Assembly: GCA_944470555.2 (NCBI GenBank)
Contig: OX104127.1
Location: 96,682,708 to 96,746,707 of the forward strand
Length of the DNA stretch: 64,000 nucleotides
From: Heterobilharzia americana
Lineage: Eukaryota > Platyhelminthes > Trematoda > Strigeidida > Schistosomatidae
Reading direction: 5' to 3'
Of the stretch, positions 59,901 through 64,000 are shown piece by piece. The translations under genes were made by a program, and so were the position numbers. The notes under the pieces were generated by a model. That model was given only the letters and a program-made list of their open reading frames with translations. It searched no databases and was not told the origin of the DNA. Numbering within the stretch: position 1 is the first letter of the stretch; the number at the start of each line of letters is the position of its first letter.

Positions 59901-60136
59901 AGAGAGATATTTGCTTGAATGCTTAGAATTCGCAAGTGGTCGTTTATTGTTGAGCATAGCTGTTTCAGAATCAAGTAACTCTGCATCAGTCTGTAAGGGA
60001 TTTACTGCAAAACGTGGTTGTTGTTGTGAATGAGAAGCACGTTGTAAAAATAAACGTAAATATTTAGCACGTTGTCTGTTGTAGACAGTAATAGTATCAT
60101 CCTTATTGATAAATTCATAAGATTTATTCTTAACTT
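32676..60136 (-). CDS. PHTF-family membrane protein (PHTF1/2 homologue), nine exons, 5' end outside
   Basis: Rebuilt as complement(join(32676-32933, 35425-35583, 37258-37476, 37574-37670, 38200-38666, 39970-40049, 40935-40986, 48551-49105, 59721-60136)): 767 residues, all junctions GT-AG and in phase. PHTF proteins were named putative homeodomain transcription factors, but mammalian PHTF1 behaves as a multi-pass endoplasmic-reticulum membrane protein; its biochemical role is unclear. The C-terminal half follows the human proteins block by block: AGDKLSKFNLSMLDIGK; FFLLCIAERTF; SLTSGRRALKYRVPQFRL; LRSYLKKRGPQRSVENI; ITEQINLYL; WTLNPLVYN; GFKLKLYKLKL. The N-terminal 320 residues are Ser/Asn-rich and poorly conserved, as in other PHTFs. 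The conserved N-terminal membrane exons are expected beyond the right edge. Confidence 0.88.
34072..35085 (+). mobile_element. RTE-like LINE, copy E (3' third, different subfamily)
   Basis: Starts at TTCACAATGG and ends with the common CACTAGGAACCC end and AAT tail. It keeps frames that copies A, B and D have lost: the RT motif RQGCLLSP (about 34111-34143) and the long frame 34244-34600 with ATKTG-type spacer and VAYFTHLGSIVSTTG. The catalytic box reads FANDD instead of FADD, so it is also dead. Located in the first intron upstream of the PHTF last exon. Confidence 0.9.
35425..35583 (-). CDS. PHTF exon: membrane segment and ITKKYRNFSVLITEQ
   Basis: 159 bp, phase 0, acceptor TTGTCTTTTCAG and donor CAA|GTGAGT. 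It codes LLSKSRGSVFVKLTNWDILG, a hydrophobic segment, and LGTKITKKYRNFSVLITEQ, aligning with LGSETSKKYSNTSILLTEQ of human PHTF1. Confidence 0.93.
37258..37476 (-). CDS. PHTF exon: LTSGRRALK...RSYLKKRGPQRSV block
   Basis: 219 bp, phase 0 at both ends, acceptor CTAATTTTTAG and donor CAG|GTGAAT. It holds the most strongly conserved PHTF blocks: SLTSGRRALKYRVPQFRL, LRSYLKKRGPQRSVENI and the next membrane segment ending LCAQ. It is separated from the exon before it by a 97-bp intron, the shortest in the window. Confidence 0.95.
37574..37670 (-). CDS. PHTF exon: membrane segment ending LLCIAERTF
   Basis: 97 bp between acceptor TTTATTATTCAG and donor GAG|GTAAAT. It codes GRLVILIGFILRFNVYGTIF and then FLLCIAERTFQE, matching SLVWIFFFLLCVAERTY of human PHTF1. 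The first base completes the Gln codon of the preceding exon. Confidence 0.9.
38200..38666 (-). CDS. PHTF exon: first C-terminal membrane segments and a Ser/Asn-rich luminal loop
   Basis: 467 bp, phase 0 at the start and two bases left at the end (donor CA|GTAAGC at 38199). It begins AVERQSVSSDYIVLACIATF, a hydrophobic segment aligning with the IFGNAVSLILGLTPF segment of human PHTF1. A Ser/Asn/Thr-rich stretch with possible N-glycosylation sites (NNS, NQT) follows, then more hydrophobic sequence ending NWFSKPDIQ. It is longer than the human counterpart. Confidence 0.82.
39970..40049 (-). CDS. PHTF exon: start of the conserved C-terminal half
   Basis: 80 bp starting with two bases of a split codon. 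Acceptor CAAAAAG before 40049, donor TAT|GTAAGT at 39969. It codes RCYMWAGDKLSKFNLSMLD, aligning with the SAIVWEGNDCKKADMSVLE block of human PHTF1. Confidence 0.85.
40935..40986 (-). CDS. PHTF micro-exon (52 bp)
   Basis: Predicted because the flanking exons differ in phase (0 versus 1) and need a piece of length 1 modulo 3. A near-ideal acceptor (CACTTTTTCCTTTCTAG) and a GTATGT donor bracket 52 bp coding TRDSYGYENLPSVKHDT plus one base, which completes a Val codon with the next exon. Confidence 0.72.
42420..42545 (+). repeat. Possible degenerate SINE
   Basis: GATGGTTAACGCTCTCGACC resembles a box A with its following tRNA-like sequence, and GTGATTAAATGCC stands where box B would be. Too eroded to place in a family. 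Confidence 0.3.
42965..43080 (-). repeat. tRNA-like SINE, minus strand
   Basis: Minus strand reads TGCAGCTCACCCGTCCAG, GATTTCCATCTGATGGG, then box B GGGTTCGAGCTC. Same family as 28258-28385. Confidence 0.5.
43992..47442 (+). mobile_element. RTE-like LINE, copy D (full length, with target-site duplication)
   Basis: A 3451-bp element flanked by ATGATTACTGTTCA (43978-43991) and ATGATCACTGTTCA (47443-47456), 13 of 14 bases alike. In order: leader frame (44056-44244), AP endonuclease (TWNVRT 44268; EVLGICESRWNG 44340; MGDMNAKPGGDN 44707), reverse transcriptase (DFEKAFDSVD 46222; FVDD 46542) and C-terminal domain ending ALCTIRNPRDK (47400-47430). Many stops and frameshifts. Bases 46889-47032 replace about 97 bp present in copy B. 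Lies opposite to PHTF transcription in its 7.6-kb intron. Confidence 0.93.
47460..48133 (-). mobile_element. Decayed LINE endonuclease fragment (second family)
   Basis: Minus-strand frames read VWSKALSETHRYISIICTYA and, shifted, DVVVIAGDLIPQVRRLEQTE, the ISIISVYAP and AGDFNAQVG motifs of AP-endonuclease domains in SR/Perere-like LINEs, with stops and frame changes between them. Immediately follows copy D. Confidence 0.6.
48551..49105 (-). CDS. PHTF exon 2 of the window: acidic/Ser-rich region with Cys cluster
   Basis: 185 codons, phase 0 at both ends. The acceptor is taken as AATACTCAAG before 49105, the donor as TTG|GTAAGC at 48550. It codes SETEYFDRINSD near the start and a Cys/His cluster (SYCHKCCSRR), resembling the SETED...CAECHSSC region of human PHTF1. 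The open frame runs on into the upstream intron and gives a false signal-peptide look there. A CAG acceptor 12 bases later is an alternative. Confidence 0.75.
49342..49600 (-). mobile_element. Possible very diverged RT fragment
   Basis: A minus-strand frame with NLQKCFDVDTVYWHVLM and EKLAQIISLI loosely resembles the DFEKAFDSVDR...LW..L...GIPEKLVNLI block of LINE reverse transcriptases. Weak call. Confidence 0.35.
53018..53118 (+). repeat. Half copy of the 26-kb foldback element
   Basis: CATTGATATGATTATGAGCA, then ATCAAGTAAATAATAC, TCAAATAAACAAATCTAATA and TGGAATTACACTCTACCACA match the right arm of the 26-kb element and, through the first segment, its inner region in inverted order. In PHTF intron 1 of the window. 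Confidence 0.65.
56186..57427 (-). mobile_element. SR/Perere-like LINE fragment (RT domain), minus strand
   Basis: Reads leftwards from 57427: a basic segment (RKQLQRKLTKRLCNDRERW), the FEKAFSNLERFKVAEPDDVP block, WSTSLIIPVYKKGEKSSCEN, the SCE...VRQGCPLSPFLFHFVI region (here HGCPLSPFLFHF) and ENVDDIILLGEDVDK (YADD box, here NVDD). Bases 56634-57427 are an exact inverted copy of 62144-62937 with no indel; the leftmost part is unique. Many frame breaks. Confidence 0.82.
58060..58420 (+). mobile_element. LINE reverse-transcriptase fragment
   Basis: Frame reads AEYDGLSLEVIKDGGKSLLN, the KAAGCDGIPPELLKDGG block of LINE RTs, followed after stops by LGSKVYVHPTPC (SVASKVYARIIL). Heavily mutated, in PHTF intron 1 of the window. 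Confidence 0.6.
59721..60136 (-). CDS. PHTF exon 1 of the window: Ser/Asn-rich linker
   Basis: Acceptor CCATTTAAACCGTCCAG before 60136 and donor TAC|GTATGT (GTATGT at 59720-59715). It begins with two bases of a split codon and ends in phase 0. It codes 138 full residues: basic at first (YNRQRAKYLRLFLQRAS), then Ser/Asn/Thr-rich, with an acidic FYNCCDDDSSF near the end. Sequence similarity to PHTF is weak here; the assignment rests on strand, order, phase and length of open frame. Confidence 0.62.
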
Positions 60137-60275
60137 CTGGACGGTTTAAATGGAAAATATAATTAAAATAAAATATTGTCAATTTCCGATTAGGACGGTA
60201 CAAGAATGAAAGACTACTGATATGGGAATTATCTCATTCTTCAGTAATAAGGTGTGCATTACCAGCAAAACCTAC

Positions 60276-60345
60276 CTTGATCTAAGACACTGAAATTAAC
60301 TCTGAGGAAATTGTGAGTTTTCAAGTCCTCACACAAAACATCACA
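60276..60345 (-). CDS. Possible further upstream PHTF exon (tentative)
   Basis: 70 bp (1 modulo 3, the phase needed by the 60136 exon) between an ATTAG acceptor and a strong AAG|GTAGGT donor, coding CDVLCEDLKTHNFLRV and NFSVLDQ. No family motif supports it, so this is a guess from phase and splice signals only. Confidence 0.3.
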
Positions 60346-61199
60346 CTAATGGATTCAAACAAGCGACATGCAGTGCAGTGTAGCCTTTCTATATAAGGTT
60401 TTTGAAACAAAGTAAAATGTTGAATGATATGAATCCAAATCTGTAGCAGTGGCATCGACAGCTGCTAAAATGGCATGGTGGTCTGGTGTGCATTAAGCAA
60501 TGACCCAAAGAGCTACACTGGCTGAAACACTAGTTTCCTTGAGGTTTTACCACGCCAGAAAGGTCTGTCGGATAGTGATAAGACGGAAAGCAGTCACCGT
60601 TGCAGTATAAACTTCTACACTATATTAGGAGCGTGAGGGCGACGTCTCACTGCTGACTGGATGGACTGCGAGGGCAAAAAAGTATTTCCATTGAGTGACC
60701 AGCAGTGTCACAATGACGATGTCTTTCCAATAAATGAGGGGATTATGAAAGGTCAGCCCTAAAAATAGAACACTGCCCTCCCCACAGTCTGCTGGTGCTC
60801 TGTCGGTTCTCTCTATCCGGTGTTAGAATAGCCACATCTTAAAACAATAACCCACTAGAAGCTGCGTGGAAGGCCTCAAGAAAATGTCCAATGAGTTCTG
60901 CAGTTAAACAAGTCTTTCTCCCTTTCAGATGCCCTAAGAAGAAATAGCCATCAACGGTACATGCATCCAGGAAGTGTCAACCGCCTGCGGACTTACAGTA
61001 GCACACAAGACTAAATCAAACATAACCTATCCTTCTCAACGCAGTCTCCTCCTTTGCTGCCACCTCCCGATACTAAGTCTCTTACATCTCCTCCAACTTC
61101 TAACTCTGCGAGCATTGCCAAACATCAAAGTCATCTAAACTTTATTCCCAGTAGCCTAATACCCCCCATGGATTTCAAATAAAAGTTCCCAACGTCTGA

Positions 61200-62937
61200 G
61201 CTCTATGCCAAACTTGACAGCAACCACCGTTCACCAGATATCTGCAAACTCGTGCCATGGATGTAAGATGTCTCTGAGAGACACACAGGACTCAAGTGTG
61301 GTCATTAGGTTGACCTCATCTGGCTACAGCAGCGAACCTTCAAAATCCAAATCGAGAGTATCCGGAGACCCAATGGTTAACGCTTGTGGATTCAATGGTG
61401 TAGGCACAGCATTGGGTTATAGAGTAGAAAGTGCACTCCTCGACTGGATACCATTCAACAGCCGTTTATGTGCTGTCCTGATCAATGGATCCGGAAGGAC
61501 TAGAAAGGATCGTGAGACTAGGCAGTCTATTCGTAATCCAGCCTACGCACCCACCAAATGCAAATCGGACGATGCAAAGAATGAATTCCACCAGAGAAAC
61601 TGTCAATTTTGCTTGATGTAGCAAACGTTCAGTTATGGTCATAATAGCAGGTAACTTTAAGGCTAAATTAAGTAGGGAAGCTGGGTCAATCGGAAAGTTT
61701 TCCTGGAGGCATGTACGAAATCCTATGCCAACAAACAGACAATGACGATGGCATCTGGCAATTCTGTTATGAAAATCACTATCAAGTAGCATTAACTTAA
61801 AAGCATACGGAGAAATACTATCTCACAAGGCACCTGTCAAAATCAAACCAACGATGGACACAGATAGATCACAGTGCTACTAACCAACCTTTGAAATGAT
61901 CAGTAGAGGATTACTGCTTTTTCTGCATTACCGGTATGGACTCCTATCAAGCAAGAGTACGGGTTCGTATATGTCTGCCACTTACCGGTCTTAGGAAACA
62001 GGTGATAATAAAGTCTGTTTAATGAAGAACATAAAAATAGTACCTTAAATAAGTAGTTAGTGAGAGTCAGCTAAGCATTTATTTGACGGGCAATACAACT
62101 CTAATCATGAGGAAACCTGGAGTGATATTCAGTCCACTCTAGAAACAACGACAAAGAAAGTTGGTGACCTACATCCGAAGGTTAGCAAACGTCATTGGGT
62201 TTCCACAATGTCATCTGAACTGATCGGTGCGAAAAGACTGATTGCAGTCGGTTGGACCAACAGCTGGACCACAATGAAAACCGAAAGCAACTTCAACGTA
62301 AATTGACTAAACGTCTTTGCAATGATCGTGAGCGGTGGACGGTGGCGAGAATGAGAGAGATGGAGAAAGCATCAGGGTTAGGTAACACCCAACAACTATT
62401 TAGGTTTACTAGGGATACTGGGAAGAAGAAACCAATGGTTAGTTAAACCATTACTGAAAAGGATGGGACACTGATAACCTTTCATGACAGATGGTTAGAA
62501 AGTTGGGTCGGACATTTTGAAGCCTGGTTCGTTCAACCGACTCATAGCAACGCTTATTTTGCCCAACATCCAGCCTGAATCTGAATGGAACGTAGACGTC
62601 AGTCCTCCAGCGCGGGTCGAATTTGAAAAAGCTTTTTCGAACCTTGAAAGATTCAAAGTAGCGGAACCTGATGATGTACCATCACAAGTTCCCAAGGATT
62701 GGGGTAGGGAATTTCTGATTAGAGCGACAAAGTTACTAGGTTGAAACCAGAGGTAGTGCCATCAGACTGGTCTACTTCGCTGATCATTCCAGTCTATAAG
62801 AAGGGAGAGAAGTCTTCCTGTGAGAACCATAGGGGAACTAGTAAGACGAATATTATGTCCAAAATCTTAGGGTCCATAGTTATCCGACGCTTAAGTGGAC
62901 CGGGAGAACAGAAAACTTGAGAAAACCAGACAGGTTT
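61200..62937 (+). mobile_element. SR/Perere-like LINE, endonuclease and RT domains
   Basis: The frame 61265-61620 carries the EN block SSVVIRLTSSGYSSEPSKSK, RVSGDP, FNGVGTALGYRVESALLDW and NSRLCAV, continuing in other frames to about 61880 and so cut by shifts and stops. From 62144 it matches exactly, in opposite orientation, the 56.6-57.4 kb fragment (RKLTKRLCNDRERW; EPDDVP; LIIPVYKKGEKSS). Homology stops at 62937. The 5' start is not defined. Confidence 0.8.
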
Positions 62938-64000
62938 TAGTCTGTCTAAAATTCCAATTTATTTTGCAATCCAAGAAGTTAGGAACAAGCTATTCCAACT
63001 CCAATTACCATCACCATTTTTCTTTACTTAAATTTTTTCATGTTGCTGCAGTTTTATCTTAAGCAATAAATTATCAAATTAAAAACCTTCCCAATGAAAT
63101 AGTCGAAAATGTACGCTTGTAAGTTGAACACAGATTGAAAAAGATTACGCTTAAGTTAAAATTAAAAAAGGCTATACTAATTTTCTGGATTTAAATCAAC
63201 AAATATAAATTAGACGTAGGATATGCAATCGAATAGCAAAATGCCATATTAAAAATACCTAGATGGTTCAGCGACCAGTTGATGAAATAGGATAAGAAGC
63301 AAGAAACGTTCAGATTTTATAAAGTCGATTAATTTGAACTGTCATCTATCAGCTTCTCTGAAGTGTGCTGCGAAGATAAATGACCTAAGTTTATTTCACA
63401 GAAGTCAACGATTTTGTTAAAAACATGAAATTTTATTCCATGCAGCATGTACAAATGGAAGGCAAATGAAAGGCTAATTCAAGAAAAACATTTCGGGGGC
63501 AAAGCACTCTAATGTTACGACGCAAAATATTTTAATGTGATTTTTACGAAAACAAAAGAAGGCGAACGATTTTCTTCCCAAAAAAGTACTTTTCCTCAAA
63601 ATCTCATACAAGATCACGTGAATGAATAGATTTGCAAGGGACAGAAGAAGTCTTATTAACGAGAAAAGGAAATTTTTCCTGCACCACGTGAACTCAAGGG
63701 ATTATTACATGTAAAAATTGTTTTTCTCTTTACTTGGGAAACAAACGAAACTGAAAAGATGAATAAAAAACTTTCAAAAAGAACTTGACAGATATTATGA
63801 GGTTAAAAAAACCAGCAACAAAGTACTGTTAACTAGGTGGCACGCTAAACCTGTTACACATGAGTAAATCATGGGAAAAGGCAACGTGCATATCCACAAT
63901 ATCATCATTATTTTCATTATTATCAACATAGGACCAGGCATTACTACGCAACGGTCCGAGTTGCCACACCTCATATCAGCACATCAAGTAAAAGGTAGTG

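Larger units (their letters stand above)
60137..64000. other. Right end: upstream part of the PHTF gene region
   Basis: Apart from a tentative exon (60276-60345) and the LINE at 61200-62937 I recognise nothing. 60350-61190 has no clear frame. 63000-64000 is AT-rich; a minus-strand frame near 63970-63830 (SNAWSYVDNNENNDD) may be repeat-derived. N-terminal PHTF membrane exons were looked for and not found. Confidence 0.6.

Noticed and set aside
61370..61400. CCAATGGTTAACGCTTGTGG as a tRNA-like box A
   Set aside because: It lies within the LINE endonuclease frame (SGDPMVNACGFNGVG), which explains it.
1..64000. LTR retrotransposons, endogenous virus copies, CRISPR arrays, bacterial-type operons
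   Set aside because: No gag/protease/integrase motifs, long terminal direct repeats, regularly spaced short repeats or operon-like gene packing were seen.

Overview
The window looks like nuclear DNA of a parasitic flatworm, most likely a blood fluke (Schistosoma). It is AT-rich, the genes are cut into short exons by introns of several kilobases, and those introns are packed with repeat types known from schistosomes: RTE-like and SR/Perere-like non-LTR retrotransposons, Penelope-like elements, Sm-alpha-like SINEs with hammerhead-ribozyme remnants, and palindromic MITE-like units. The species was not tested. There are no bacterial operons, CRISPR arrays, rRNA genes or canonical tRNA genes.

Two convergent protein-coding genes can be rebuilt exon by exon from splice signals, matching phases and family motifs. 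(1) Plus strand, 2632-28806: the 3' part of an equilibrative nucleoside transporter (ENT/SLC29) in five exons (2632-3099, 9787-9955, 15337-15422, 20410-20609, 28692-28806). It encodes 345 residues covering the large intracellular loop and the last five membrane segments; the 5' exons lie left of the window. (2) Minus strand, 60136 down to 32676: a PHTF-family multi-pass membrane protein in nine exons (60136-59721, 49105-48551, 40986-40935, 40049-39970, 38666-38200, 37670-37574, 37476-37258, 35583-35425, 32933-32676). It encodes 767 residues including the whole conserved C-terminal half; the N-terminal exons are mostly right of the window. About 3.9 kb separates the two stop codons.

Layout. 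1-2224: RTE-like LINE (minus, runs off the left edge). 2632-28806: ENT gene, whose introns hold palindromic MITE-like clusters (3.75-4.2 kb, 18.8-19.6 kb), Sm-alpha-like SINEs (6 kb), a Penelope endonuclease tail (10.6-10.9 kb), LINE fragments (9.4, 11.5-13.1, 20.8-21.3 kb), foldback elements with Pol III boxes and hammerhead motifs (13.8-14.2 kb, 21.9-22.3 kb), a decayed Penelope-like element (23-24.9 kb) and a nested palindrome (26 kb). 28807-32675: intergenic. 32676-60136: PHTF gene; its 7.6-kb intron holds a full-length LINE with a target-site duplication (43992-47442) and its 10.6-kb intron holds further LINE debris. 60137-64000: mostly an SR/Perere-like LINE (61.2-62.9 kb), whose reverse-transcriptase part is an exact inverted copy of 56634-57427.

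The most interesting layer is the repeats. Several short elements join a tRNA-like Pol III promoter to hammerhead-like cores, one inside a 390-bp unit with terminal inverted repeats and a 13-bp target duplication. A 794-bp inverted repeat with no visible difference flanks a PHTF exon. Most LINE copies share the same disabling lesions, suggesting a defective lineage that spread using machinery supplied elsewhere.
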